From the NCBI GenBank assembly GCA_042095055.1, contig JBELBZ010000008.1:15271-79270 (forward strand): 64,000 bases of DNA. Reading direction: 5' to 3'. Made by a program: the position numbers and the translations under genes. Each line of letters opens with the position of its first letter. Within the stretch, counting starts at the first letter, position 1. The DNA comes from UBA8752 sp042095055. GTDB taxonomy: Bacteria > Bacteroidota > Bacteroidia > Flavobacteriales_D > Sanyastnellaceae. This document shows, piece by piece, positions 8,803-17,929 of this stretch. The notes under the pieces were generated by a model. The model saw only the letters and a program-made list of their open reading frames with translations. It was not told where the DNA came from and searched no databases.

Positions 8803-10707
8803 ATGAACCAGTACCACCATTCGGGGCGTTTTTCTGGCCTCTTGATCGCCGCTGCCATCATGTTGTCCAGCTGCGCAGATCAAACCGCGCCTGCAGATTC
8901 AAGCACGCCCAGTGCCAAAGCCCAACGCATTGCCTCCATGAAGCAAGTCACCGACCAACACAGTTTTGCCCGCCCTGAGGAGGCCCGCATCGTCCACCTC
9001 GACTGGAACGCCCGCATCGACTTTGACACCCGGACCATCTCTGGGACGGCCACGTACGACATCGAAACGGCAGCCGACGCGCAGCGCATTGTATTTGACA
9101 CCCACGAGCTCACCATCGAGGGCGTGAGCGTTGACGGCCAACCTGCGGAATTCTCCCTGGGTGATGCCCAACCCTTCCTCGGTCGACCTTTGAGCATACC
9201 GATCTCGACAGGTGCACAGCAAGTGGCCATACAGTACACGTCGGACCCCGGGGCTGACGCATTGCTGTGGGTCGAAGCCCAAGGCGACAAAGCCCCCTTT
9301 CTCTTCACCCAGAGCCAAGCGATCCTGGCCCGCACATGGATCCCCGTGCAAGACAGCCCTGGCATTCGTTTCTCGTATGACGCCGATGTTCAGGTGCCCG
9401 AGGGCCTCATGGCCTTGATGAGTGCCGAGAATCCCACCGCCATGAACCCCGATGGCCGCTACTCCTTCAAGATGGAGCAGCCCATTCCCGCCTACCTGCT
9501 CGCCTTGGCTGCCGGCCAAGTGGAATACCGAGACGTGGGTGAGCGGTGCGCCGTATATGCCGTCCCCGAACTCATCGAGGCAGCCGCATACGAGTTTGGT
9601 GAAATGGAGCAATTGCTGCTCGCTGCGGAAGAGCTCTACGGCACCTACGCTTGGGACCGCTACGACCTGCTCATCCTGCCTGCAGCCTTTCCTTTTGGCG
9701 GCATGGAGAATCCACGGCTGACGTTTGCCACGCCCACGATCATCGCGGGAGACCGTTCTCTGGTCGCCCTGGTGGCGCACGAGTTGGCGCACTCTTGGAG
9801 CGGGAACCTCGTCACCAATGCCACTTGGGATGACTTTTGGCTCAATGAAGGCTTCACCGTCTACTTTGAGCAGCGCATCATGGAAGCCGTCTACGGCAGA
9901 GAAACCAGTGAAATGCTCGCCACCCTCAGCTATCAAGGCCTCGTGGACGAAGTCGACGCCATCAGCGACCTCAACCCCGACGACACCCACCTGAAGCTGC
10001 ACCTCGCTGGCCGAAACCCGGACGACGGCATGACCGCCATCGCCTATGACAAGGGCTATTTCTTTCTCCGCTTGATGGAAGAGACCGTTGGGCGTGAACG
10101 CTTCGATGGTTGGCTCAAGAACTACTTCGAGGCATACGCCTTTAAGGGCATGGACACGGAGCGCTTCGTAGACTACCTCAACAGCACCCTGCTCGCCGAT
10201 GCCGGAGACAAAGCGGCTGTGCGCCTTGAAGAATGGATCTATGGCCCCGGACTGCCCGACAATTGTCCTTCCGTATCCAGCCCGCGCATCGAGCGGGTAG
10301 ATGCCACCCTCGCGGCATGGGAAGCGGGAACCATGGCCACGGACGATCTTCCGTGGAAGGATTGGATCTACCAAGAGCGCTACCGCTTCTTGTCCAACCT
10401 CGATGACAACACCACCGCCGAGCGCATGGCCGACCTGGACGCCACATGGGAAATCGGGGCCACTGGCAACAATGAAGTGCTCTTTGCTTGGATGGAACAG
10501 GCGGTGCGCAGCCAATACAGCCCCACCTACCCGCGCATGGAACAGTTCCTCATCGAAGTGGGACGACGCAAGTTCTTGACGCCGCTGTACCGCGCGATGA
10601 AAGAAACCGGACAGATGGAAATGGCGTTGGACATCTACGGCAAAGCCCGCGGTGGTTACCACGCTGTGGCGACAGGCACCATGGACGAATTGCTGGGCTG
10701 GGAGTAA
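8803..10707 (+). CDS. M1 aminopeptidase, leukotriene-A4-hydrolase-like, lipoprotein
   Basis: A 634-residue M1 enzyme. The N-terminus is a lipoprotein signal (GLLIAAAIMLSSC, lipobox LSSC, Cys about residue 25). Motifs in order: GGMENPRLTFATP (exopeptidase GxMEN, about 304-316), VAHELAHSWSGNLVTN (zinc HExxH, about 325-340) and WLNEGFTVYFEQRI (third zinc ligand). A C-terminal helical domain of about 150 residues, the Leuk-A4-hydro_C region, follows. The combination and length match cold-active bacterial aminopeptidases of the LTA4H subfamily, which trim N-terminal residues from peptides; here the enzyme should be tethered in the periplasm or outer membrane. It ends 28 bp before a strong terminator. 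Confidence 0.93.
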   Translation: MNQYHHSGRFSGLLIAAAIMLSSCADQTAPADSSTPSAKAQRIASMKQVTDQHSFARPEEARIVHLDWNARIDFDTRTISGTATYDIETAADAQRIVFDTHELTIEGVSVDGQPAEFSLGDAQPFLGRPLSIPISTGAQQVAIQYTSDPGADALLWVEAQGDKAPFLFTQSQAILARTWIPVQDSPGIRFSYDADVQVPEGLMALMSAENPTAMNPDGRYSFKMEQPIPAYLLALAAGQVEYRDVGERCAVYAVPELIEAAAYEFGEMEQLLLAAEELYGTYAWDRYDLLILPAAFPFGGMENPRLTFATPTIIAGDRSLVALVAHELAHSWSGNLVTNATWDDFWLNEGFTVYFEQRIMEAVYGRETSEMLATLSYQGLVDEVDAISDLNPDDTHLKLHLAGRNPDDGMTAIAYDKGYFFLRLMEETVGRERFDGWLKNYFEAYAFKGMDTERFVDYLNSTLLADAGDKAAVRLEEWIYGPGLPDNCPSVSSPRIERVDATLAAWEAGTMATDDLPWKDWIYQERYRFLSNLDDNTTAERMADLDATWEIGATGNNEVLFAWMEQAVRSQYSPTYPRMEQFLIEVGRRKFLTPLYRAMKETGQMEMALDIYGKARGGYHAVATGTMDELLGWE

Positions 10708-10735
10708 CCGCCTTCGCCAAGAGACAACACCGCAC

Positions 10736-10766
10736 AAAAAAGGCCGCCCAGTGGGCGGCCTTTTTT
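10736..10766. terminator. bidirectional intrinsic terminator
   Basis: A perfect 14-bp stem: AAAAAAGGCCGCCC (10736-10749), loop AGT, GGGCGGCCTTTTTT (10753-10766). The A-run and T-run flank a GC core, so it works on both strands. It lies between the convergent M1 gene (ends 10707) and the T9SS cargo gene (ends 10798). Confidence 0.92.
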
Positions 10767-10797
10767 ATGGCACCGGCGCCGGTGGCTCCATGTGGAG

Positions 10798-13700
10798 TCA
10801 ACGGCTCAAATTGAGGTAGCCCTTGATTTCACGTTTCTCATTGGTAGACTCTGAATACAGCACCACGCGGTAAGCAAAGATGCCATCCTGAGCGAAGTAC
10901 CACTGCTCGGGCAAGCTTTCGTCGTCGGCTTGGCCGACCCAGCCTTCTTCGAGGTCCGTAGTCTCAAACACCAATTGACCCCAGCGGTTGTACACCGTCA
11001 ATTCGAAACGGTCTGGATCGATGTCTGAGCCATACACCGCCCAGATGTCGTTGAAACCGTCGTTGTTGGGCGTAAAGCTGTTCGGGATAAAGACATTGAA
11101 GAAGTCAAAAATCTCAACTTCCCGGGTCACAGCGGACTGACATCCGTTGGTGTCGATGACCGTCAGGGTCACGGGATAGATGCCTCCATTGCCCATCGGG
11201 AACGTAAATGTGGGGTCGGGCTCAAAGCTCACGGCCTCAGCATCTCCCGGAATAAAGGACCAATTCCAATTGACCACATTGGACGACACACTGGAATTGA
11301 AATCAATCCGGGTATCCGGTGCTGTAGTGGGTTGGGGACCCGCATCGAATCCGACGCTCGGTGGAGTGAAGATCTGGATGTAGTTGTCTACAATCAGGGT
11401 GTTGACGCATCCCGTTGTCGTCACCACCGTGACCGAGACGTCAAAAACACCGGGCTCGGCATAAGTGTGAATGGGGCCTGCACTGGCACTGGTACCGTCG
11501 TCTCCAAAGTCCCAGAATTGGCTGTCCACCAATGGCGCAGGCAAGTCGTGGGCAAAGACGAGGTTCTGGGGCACACATCCACGGGTGGTATCCGCTGCGA
11601 GCTGCAAGTCAAAGGGCTGCTCCACCTCCACTTCCATGCACGCCGTAACCGGTGGCGTAGAACACGCCTCGGAGACCGTCACACAAAAGTCTCCCGTCAA
11701 TGGGGGAACGAATTGAGATTGATCTTCAGCTCCCGCCGCGTAAGTGACACCCGCATAGGAGAACTCGTAAGCATATCCATTGCCTTCTCCGCCTGTCACA
11801 TTGATCGCAGACAGCAACACTTCATCTCCGAGACAAATCAAATCGTCCGCATCGATGTCCACCGTAAATGCATCGTAAATGCCCACTGTAACAGTACCGG
11901 GCTGCGTGACACATCCTGCTCCATCCACACCTTGAACGTCGTACACCGTAGTGCCTGATGGACCCACCAAAATCGAGGAGCCTTGGCCAACAGGCTGTCC
12001 ATATGCCGTCCAATTGAACGCGTAGGGGCCTCCAAAATCAGCTTCTGCAGTCAATGTGGCTAAACCATCGATGCAAACCACCACATCCTCGCTCACCGTG
12101 ATGCCCGGGGGCTCAGGATCGGCCAAATCAAATTCTGTGGTGTAAGAACATCCGGTTTGATCCGACACCTCCAAGGTGTATTGTCCAGCCTCCATATCCT
12201 CAAAAGCCAGCAAGCCACCTCCGTAGCTCACCTCTTCCAGGATACCCGTCACGTTGCTCAGTACGACGTCCCAAGGGCCGTCCGCAGCGGGCTCATTGAT
12301 GGTAATGGTGATCTCACCGTCCGTAATCAAACAAGTAGGATCAGAGTAGTCCGTCTCGTATTCAAACCCGGGAACCACCAGCACCGTGTCTGTTGTCGCA
12401 CAGTTGTCCAACCCAATGGGCTCGACGAAAGCCACGTATTCCGTAGGCGTGCCGTCGAAATCGTTGACGATGGGCTGAGAGCTGTTGGGGTTGGTCAGGT
12501 TCTCTGCTGGCTCCCAGTTCCACAAAAAGCCGCAAGCATCCAAGCCGCAGCCTACACACCAGCTCACCTCCTCGTAAAACGTACTGGCCGCGCAACTCAC
12601 ACTTCCATCTGAAGTAAACAAAACCGTCAGGCACCCATCTGGATTGGTCGCCGTCACTGATGTCTCTGGGTAATCGCCCGTCAAGTCAACCAACAATGGC
12701 GCCGAAGTGTCGGAACCGTCAAACACCTGGATGTGGTCGAAGAACCCCTCAATCTGTCCATCGTAAAACAGGATGTTCATCAGCGTTCCATCGCCCGGAT
12801 TGTCTGGACAATAGTTCCAAGTGGTGTTTTCATTGTTGTCGTAGCAGTACACCTCGGTCCCCTGACTGGAGCCGCAAGGCGAAGGACCGCCTCCTACAAA
12901 CGCCCCTTGTAACTCCACCGGGTCGCCGCAAAACACCTGGTCTGGTCCGGCCGTAATGCTGTTCTCAGGACCTTCGACAACCTCAATGGTCAAGGTCGTA
13001 TCAAACGTGCAGTTAAAATTGTTGGTGACGGTAAAGGTGTAGTCATAGAAGCCCGGGTTGTCCAAGACGATGTCACAGTAATTCGCATCGAAATCTTGGT
13101 CCACAATGCCAGGACCCGTCCAATAAGAACTGTCTGCACTGAGGCCGATGGTGGGAGTAAACGTGGTCACCCCAGGAATCAAAGCCGGATTCAGATTCAA
13201 ACCCCACTCAAAAATGTAGCCGTTGTCAATCGCAAGGTTGTCTACGACAGAAAAGGTCCACGTGCCGTTCAAGGGGCACCCCACAAAATCACACAGGTCC
13301 CCTTCTGAGGCGTACAAACCAGGGTTCGCAATGTTGTTGTTTTCGGCATTGCCCGCATTGTCCGTGTAGGTGGTCTGCGTCCAATTCGTATTGTCATTGA
13401 TGTTGGTCGGAATGTCTGGGTTTGGGGACCAACCGTAATCATAGCCGGTTCCTGGGGTGTTGGATCCGTCATCGACCGCTTCACCCAAGAAACAACCGCC
13501 ACCACCATTGGGGTAGCTCATCAAAGCCACGGTCGTACCGTCAGGACAGGAAATCGTCAAGTCCAAGTCTCCCATGTAGCTGTGCTCCATGTTCACTGTC
13601 ACGGACAACAAGTCATCGCAGGACTCCAGCGTCGCACCGTCTTCGAAGAAATCGAAATTCAATTCGCTGCTGTAACTGAAACCTGCACCGTCAGCGAGGT

Positions 13701-14613
13701 AAGTCTCACCGGCCACCACTTGAGGCGGAAGCGCAGTCCACGTCACGCTTTGCACCGGGTTTCCATCCACAAAAGCAGGACTTCCAGCACATACTGGAGT
13801 GCTCTGAACACTGTTGAACAGTGGAATCGTACTGACCAGCACCTGCAGGGGTTGCAGGTTGAGAGAAACGCAGCCGTTGTTGTCAATGACGGCAAGATTG
13901 ACAACGTACTCACCAGGCTCAGAAAAGCTGTGCGTGACATTGGAGGCCGCAGTCAAGGTATCAATGCTACCGTCGTCGAAGTTCCACACCCAATTCTCCA
14001 AGTTGAACCCGACTTCTGCCGTGGAGCCAGCATCTCCAAAAGTGACGGGCTGATTGAGACAAACCCCCACGGACATCGAATCAGGGTTGGACAGCACAGG
14101 GTCCAAAATTGAACTCGCTGCAGTGGGCGTTGCACAAGGCGTGGTGCAGAGGATGTTCGCTTCCCATCCCGGAGACAGCGTATTGCCTGGTCCGTTGTCT
14201 TGAAATACAAAAGTGAGACAGCCTGTAGGGTTGTTTACCGTCGCCGTTACCGGCAAGCCCTGCAATGCATTTCCAGTGTAATTGCCCATGGAGGGAGAGC
14301 CTGCATCAGGTCCATCGTAAATGAACAAATAGTCACTGTTGTTGGGGTTGGGGTTGGTCTGCAGACCAAAGGCCACAAACTCCACTGAGACGGCATCGCC
14401 GGGGTTATCAGGACACAGGGTGTAGGTGAAATTCTCGTCCGGATATGGGTTTCCAGTGCCATCGGCACTGTTTCCGGCGTCCACAAATGATCCTGTGCAC
14501 GTCTCCGCCGTTTCATTGGCCATAATGAACACCTGCGAAACCCCTGAAAAACTGCAAAGCAGCAGCCCGAGAAGCACGAATGCCGGTCCAAAATATCTAA
14601 GCATGGTTGTCAT
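10798..14613 (-). CDS. large T9SS cargo protein: CUB, PKD and P-domains with type-B sorting domain
   Basis: A 1271-residue secreted multidomain protein. A signal peptide (MLRYFGPAFVLLGLLLCSFS) is followed by a CUB-like module (about 28-155, with YTLCPDNPGD), a PKD domain (WVWNFDDGS...HSFSEPGEYVV, about 160-258), a proprotein-convertase P-domain-like module (HSYMGDLDLTISCPDGT, about 290-475), Ig-like modules, a second CUB-like module (WNYCPDNPGD, about 570-690), a SprB-like segment, a further PKD (FWDFGDDGTSASAGPIHTY) and the gliding-motility type-B C-terminal domain from about residue 1174 (FIPNSFTPNNDGFNDIW...YNRWGQLVFE). No enzyme motif was seen, so adhesion or structure is likely. ATGs at 14613 or 14604 both fit; the frame is open to 14709. 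It lies downstream of the sigma/anti-sigma pair. Confidence 0.9.
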   Translation of the reverse strand: MTTMLRYFGPAFVLLGLLLCSFSGVSQVFIMANETAETCTGSFVDAGNSADGTGNPYPDENFTYTLCPDNPGDAVSVEFVAFGLQTNPNPNNSDYLFIYDGPDAGSPSMGNYTGNALQGLPVTATVNNPTGCLTFVFQDNGPGNTLSPGWEANILCTTPCATPTAASSILDPVLSNPDSMSVGVCLNQPVTFGDAGSTAEVGFNLENWVWNFDDGSIDTLTAASNVTHSFSEPGEYVVNLAVIDNNGCVSLNLQPLQVLVSTIPLFNSVQSTPVCAGSPAFVDGNPVQSVTWTALPPQVVAGETYLADGAGFSYSSELNFDFFEDGATLESCDDLLSVTVNMEHSYMGDLDLTISCPDGTTVALMSYPNGGGGCFLGEAVDDGSNTPGTGYDYGWSPNPDIPTNINDNTNWTQTTYTDNAGNAENNNIANPGLYASEGDLCDFVGCPLNGTWTFSVVDNLAIDNGYIFEWGLNLNPALIPGVTTFTPTIGLSADSSYWTGPGIVDQDFDANYCDIVLDNPGFYDYTFTVTNNFNCTFDTTLTIEVVEGPENSITAGPDQVFCGDPVELQGAFVGGGPSPCGSSQGTEVYCYDNNENTTWNYCPDNPGDGTLMNILFYDGQIEGFFDHIQVFDGSDTSAPLLVDLTGDYPETSVTATNPDGCLTVLFTSDGSVSCAASTFYEEVSWCVGCGLDACGFLWNWEPAENLTNPNSSQPIVNDFDGTPTEYVAFVEPIGLDNCATTDTVLVVPGFEYETDYSDPTCLITDGEITITINEPAADGPWDVVLSNVTGILEEVSYGGGLLAFEDMEAGQYTLEVSDQTGCSYTTEFDLADPEPPGITVSEDVVVCIDGLATLTAEADFGGPYAFNWTAYGQPVGQGSSILVGPSGTTVYDVQGVDGAGCVTQPGTVTVGIYDAFTVDIDADDLICLGDEVLLSAINVTGGEGNGYAYEFSYAGVTYAAGAEDQSQFVPPLTGDFCVTVSEACSTPPVTACMEVEVEQPFDLQLAADTTRGCVPQNLVFAHDLPAPLVDSQFWDFGDDGTSASAGPIHTYAEPGVFDVSVTVVTTTGCVNTLIVDNYIQIFTPPSVGFDAGPQPTTAPDTRIDFNSSVSSNVVNWNWSFIPGDAEAVSFEPDPTFTFPMGNGGIYPVTLTVIDTNGCQSAVTREVEIFDFFNVFIPNSFTPNNDGFNDIWAVYGSDIDPDRFELTVYNRWGQLVFETTDLEEGWVGQADDESLPEQWYFAQDGIFAYRVVLYSESTNEKREIKGYLNLSR

Positions 14614-14719
14614 GGTACGTTCGCCAAAGTTGGAACCAAGAAGCGCAATGAACCGTTGCATTGGGCATGAATCTTCTGCAAAAGAAATCGACGGTGTGAA
14701 CCGCCACAAAAAAAGGCAT
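14614..14719. other. 106-bp spacer between the membrane sensor gene and the cargo gene
   Basis: Read on the minus strand, this spacer begins just after the stop of the membrane protein gene and ends at the cargo ATG. I see no convincing hairpin terminator and no clean TAnnTTTG box. The segment contains a run of seven T and TTTTGCAG on the minus strand, so read-through from the sigma factor unit or a promoter of an alternative sigma factor are both possible. Confidence 0.4.
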
Positions 14720-16051
14720 TCATTCTACGAGAACCTCATCGGAAAAGTAGGCGGGTCCGTCGATGTCCTGAATCACCAATGTCCATGAAAAAGCCTGTCC
14801 TGAACGGACCATGTCGCCATCTGCAAGGCGTCCATCCCATGGAGCAGCTTTGCTTGTCATGTACACCACCTCTCCTTGACCATCTTCAATGCGAAACACA
14901 AAAGGCTTTTCGATCTGCGCCATTCCCCTGGGCATGAACGTATCATAACGGCCATCTCCATTGGGACTGAACCGACCTGACCCCCCAATTCCAAAACGGT
15001 TACCCACCTCAATCGTATGACTCGCAACAGATTGACACCCGTGAGGTGAACTTGCCACAAGTTGCACCACGTGCTCCCCGACCCGCTCCAAATCGAAGAC
15101 CGCCGTTTTGCCCGCTTGGGTGATTTCACCGTCCACCACCCAAGTACAGGATGCCGCATTGACACTCGCATTCAACATCGTTACTTGAGGCCTACGCATG
15201 CTGGACTGCGGCACTTCCCAAGTGAATTCCGCCTCGGGATTGGCATGGATGGTGACCAAATTTTCGATGGTCCTGGTGCGAATCAGACCGTCACTGACCC
15301 TCGTAACACTCAGGGTGATGTCATAGGTTCCTGGAGCCCTGAACACATGCTGAGGGCTGGACTCATTGCTGAAGTGTCCATCTCCAAAATTCCACAGCAC
15401 CCGAACGTTGTCCCTGGGCTTGGCCATGCGAAATCCAATTTCTGTCCCTACGCATGCATCCTTGATGTCGACACCGAAGGCTGCAAGTTTCTCAACGGGC
15501 AAGTCTGCCCACTCTTCTGGCTTTGTAACGTCTTCCGCAGCGTCCTTGGAAGCGGTTTGGTTTGCAGCGGACGGCTCCACAAGGCCATTGTCAGGTCCGG
15601 GGTCCGCAACAACTTCAAGTTGAGGAGCGGTCACCTCAGCTGGACTTTCCACAACAGACACATCCGCAGGTTCCGCCTGACCGTCGATGTTCCACACCTC
15701 GTGGGCCTCAGTGCCTTCCTCATCAAACCACTCCAAAGGTTCAATTTCTGAGACATCCCCTTCCATCGCCTCCGTCCTTTCCTCGGTATCCAAGGCTGTC
15801 GGCTGGTCCGAAACGGGGTCAGAAAACCACAGTGCGCCGCCAATCAAAGCTGCGCCTGCGGCAGGGCCAATCACCCAACGCCATGAGGCCGCCGCAGCAC
15901 CTCCAGCCGCACCTCCAGCCATGGCAGACTGCATGGTCAACCAACTGGGAGCCACCATACCAGGCGCTTTTTCCAATGCGGAACGCACACCCTGCTCGAA
16001 ACCGCCCCCGGCAGCCCCGCGCTTTTTTTCTTCTTCTCGGTCCTTACTCAC
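14720..16051 (-). CDS. single-pass membrane protein with PKD and gliding-motility-type C-terminal module; probable anti-sigma factor/sensor
   Basis: A 443-residue protein without a signal peptide. Residues 1-55 are charged, then helical (SKDREEEKKRGAAGG...GVRSALEKAPGM) and would be cytoplasmic; about 57-77 (WRWVIGPAAGAALIGGALWF) is a transmembrane helix; about 80-190 is a low-complexity acidic linker; about 200-275 is a PKD domain (LWNFGDGHFSNESSPQHVF, PGTYDITLSV); an Ig-like domain follows, and from about 350 a compact module with SGRFSPNGDGRYDTFMPRGM and DGQGEVVYMTSKAAPWDGR, the FlgD/type-B CTD fold. The GTG start overlaps the ECF sigma stop (GTGA, 16048-16051), the standard sigma/anti-sigma coupling. 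No zinc HxxxCxxC motif is present. Anti-sigma function is inferred from position and topology. Confidence 0.72.
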   Translation of the reverse strand: MSKDREEEKKRGAAGGGFEQGVRSALEKAPGMVAPSWLTMQSAMAGGAAGGAAAASWRWVIGPAAGAALIGGALWFSDPVSDQPTALDTEERTEAMEGDVSEIEPLEWFDEEGTEAHEVWNIDGQAEPADVSVVESPAEVTAPQLEVVADPGPDNGLVEPSAANQTASKDAAEDVTKPEEWADLPVEKLAAFGVDIKDACVGTEIGFRMAKPRDNVRVLWNFGDGHFSNESSPQHVFRAPGTYDITLSVTRVSDGLIRTRTIENLVTIHANPEAEFTWEVPQSSMRRPQVTMLNASVNAASCTWVVDGEITQAGKTAVFDLERVGEHVVQLVASSPHGCQSVASHTIEVGNRFGIGGSGRFSPNGDGRYDTFMPRGMAQIEKPFVFRIEDGQGEVVYMTSKAAPWDGRLADGDMVRSGQAFSWTLVIQDIDGPAYFSDEVLVE

Positions 16052-16668
16052 TGTTTCCTCAATTTCTCTCGCAACATCTCCCGCAAATTGCGGCGCGCTT
16101 TTGCATAGTTTGACTTGGACGTCCCCTCTGATATGCCCAACTGCGTGCTGATTTCTCTATGCGCGTAGCCTTCGATCGCGTACAAATTGAACACCGCCCT
16201 GTACATGGGTGTCAACTGCTCCATCGCCTCCATGATGTCCTTGTGGTCCAATGTGGCCCACTCCGGTTCAGATTGCTCCTGCTCCTTTGCCGACAACACA
16301 TCCAACATCTCCTCGCTCTCTCCCACGAACTGCAGTTGTTTGGACGAACGCAATGCATCAATGGCCATATTGACCATAATGCGCCGCATCCAACCCTCAA
16401 ATGAGCCTCTAAACGTGTATCCACCAACGTTGCGGAACACCTTGATAAACCCATCCTGCAACACATCCAACGCTTCCTGCTCGCCTGGCAAGTACCGGCG
16501 AATGGCCAGCAACATCTTACCCGCAAACGTTTCGTAGATCAGCCTTTGGCCCTCCGATTCACCAGCTTGAGCGGATTTCACCCAAGCCCGAAGTGTATCG
16601 GGGTCCGGAAGGTTGGACGGAGAAATGACGAATCGTTCCAAGATTGGTTGCCCCGGCATCGGCTTCAT
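16048..16668 (-). CDS. ECF-type RNA polymerase sigma factor
   Basis: A 206-residue sigma-70 family factor with region 2 (LIYETFAGKMLLAIRRYL...ALDVLQDGFIKVFRNVGGY, then FEGWMRRIMVNMAIDALR) and region 4 (AMEQLTPMYRAVFNLYAIEG...HREISTQLGISEGTSKSNYAKARRNLREML). Region 3 is missing, as in ECF factors. The N-terminus has a short extension of about 25 residues. ATGs at 16668 and 16659 are both possible. It overlaps the downstream membrane protein by 4 bp and is divergent from mnmA. No canonical TAnnTTTG box lies upstream; a TATTGAGC stretch at 16701-16708 could reflect autoregulation by a different consensus, which is only a guess. Confidence 0.93.
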   Translation of the reverse strand: MKPMPGQPILERFVISPSNLPDPDTLRAWVKSAQAGESEGQRLIYETFAGKMLLAIRRYLPGEQEALDVLQDGFIKVFRNVGGYTFRGSFEGWMRRIMVNMAIDALRSSKQLQFVGESEEMLDVLSAKEQEQSEPEWATLDHKDIMEAMEQLTPMYRAVFNLYAIEGYAHREISTQLGISEGTSKSNYAKARRNLREMLREKLRKQ

Positions 16669-16745
16669 TCACAAAAAAGCAAAGCGCTTGCAGGTTTGCG
16701 CTCAATATCGAAAGATGTGACCACTCTTCCGAAGGTGCACCGTTG

Positions 16746-16753
16746 TAGTTTCG
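16746..16753 (+). promoter_or_regulatory. -7 promoter box TAGTTTCG for mnmA
   Basis: Seven of eight positions match TAnnTTTG (C for T at position 7). The box ends 4 nt before the mnmA ATG at 16758. A -33 TTTG is not obvious at the expected distance. Confidence 0.55.
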
Positions 16754-16757
16754 CACC

Positions 16758-17906
16758 ATGCGCGTTGTAGTAGGCCTATCCGGTGGTGTCGACAGCAGCG
16801 TGGCCGCCTTGCAATTGCAACGGGCAGGCCACGAGGTGATCGGCATCTTCATGCGCAATTGGGTCGACGATTCGGTGACCTTGGACAACGCCTGTCCGTG
16901 GGTAGACGATGCCAACGACGCCCTCTTGGTCGCTCAACACCTGGGCATTCCTTTCCAAGTGATCGATTTGTCCGACGCCTACCGAGAGCGCATCGTGGAC
17001 CACATGTTTGCAGAGTATGCCGCGGGACGCACGCCCAATCCCGATGTGTTGTGCAACCGAGAAATCAAGTTCGACCTCTTTAGAAAAGCGGCCCACCAAC
17101 TCGGTGCGGACGCTGTGGCCACGGGACATTATTGCCGAAGGGCCACGACCTCAGATGGACAGCACCAGCTGCTGGCAGGACTTGACGCGAACAAGGACCA
17201 GAGTTATTTCCTCTGTCAGGTCACGCAAGAGCAGCTCTCGGACGCCATGTTCCCAGTGGGGGAACTGGAGAAGCCTGAAGTCCGGCGCATTGCCTCAGAG
17301 GCTGGACTGCCAACAGCACAGAAAAAGGACAGTCAGGGGCTTTGTTTTGTGGGTAAAGTCAAACTGCCCGACTTCCTGCAGCAACAGCTCAAAGTGCAAG
17401 AAGGGCCCATTATTGAGGTCCCTGCCTTAGGCGTCATGGAAGGTCAACACCCATGGGATGGACCCATTTTTGATCTGGGGCATGCCCGAGAAATTGGGAC
17501 CCACCCAGGGGCGCACTTTTTTACCATCGGACAACGGCGTGGACTGCACGTCGGAGGACACGTAGAACCCTTGTTCGTGATCGGCAAAGACATGTCTACC
17601 AACGCCTTGTTCGTTGGAGAGTCAGACCGTCACCCCGGCCTTCACCGCCAGGGGTTGGCCATGACTTCGGCCAACGTCCATTGGATCCGACCTGACCGGG
17701 CACCTTCCGATATCATGGACAGCATGCGGGTCCGGGCGCGTTTCCGCTACCGTCAGCCTCTGCAGGATGCAGCGCTTACCAAGACCGACTTCGGTTATAC
17801 CCTGATGTTTGACCAACCTCAATCTGGCATTGCACCGGGGCAATTCGCCGCATGGCACGATGTGGAGACTGGAGAAGAAGTGCTGGGCAGCGGCGTCATT
17901 GCTTGA
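16758..17906 (+). CDS. mnmA: tRNA-specific 2-thiouridylase MnmA
   Basis: A 382-residue enzyme that thiolates U34 of Lys, Glu and Gln tRNAs using sulfur relayed from a desulfurase. The PP-loop VVGLSGGVDSSVAALQL lies at residues 4-20. The two catalytic cysteines are in NPDVLCNREIKFDL (about residue 98) and DSQGLCFVGKV (about 197). The C-terminal beta-barrel includes HFFTIGQRRGLHVGG and the final GQFAAWHDVETGEEVLGSG. Length is normal for the family. It is convergent with the GT2 gene, with only 23 bp between them and no visible hairpin. Confidence 0.95.
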   Translation: MRVVVGLSGGVDSSVAALQLQRAGHEVIGIFMRNWVDDSVTLDNACPWVDDANDALLVAQHLGIPFQVIDLSDAYRERIVDHMFAEYAAGRTPNPDVLCNREIKFDLFRKAAHQLGADAVATGHYCRRATTSDGQHQLLAGLDANKDQSYFLCQVTQEQLSDAMFPVGELEKPEVRRIASEAGLPTAQKKDSQGLCFVGKVKLPDFLQQQLKVQEGPIIEVPALGVMEGQHPWDGPIFDLGHAREIGTHPGAHFFTIGQRRGLHVGGHVEPLFVIGKDMSTNALFVGESDRHPGLHRQGLAMTSANVHWIRPDRAPSDIMDSMRVRARFRYRQPLQDAALTKTDFGYTLMFDQPQSGIAPGQFAAWHDVETGEEVLGSGVIA

Positions 17907-17929
17907 CCCGATTGCACAGGATGACTGAC

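Noticed and set aside
8899..10737. 612-codon open frame on the minus strand
   Set aside because: It is antisense to the clearly recognised M1 aminopeptidase and its translation shows no family features; long antisense frames are expected in GC-rich genes.
14720..16051. The PKD membrane protein as a normal exported T9SS cargo
   Set aside because: It has no signal peptide, its hydrophobic segment starts around residue 57 after a polar charged stretch, and it is translationally coupled to a sigma factor.
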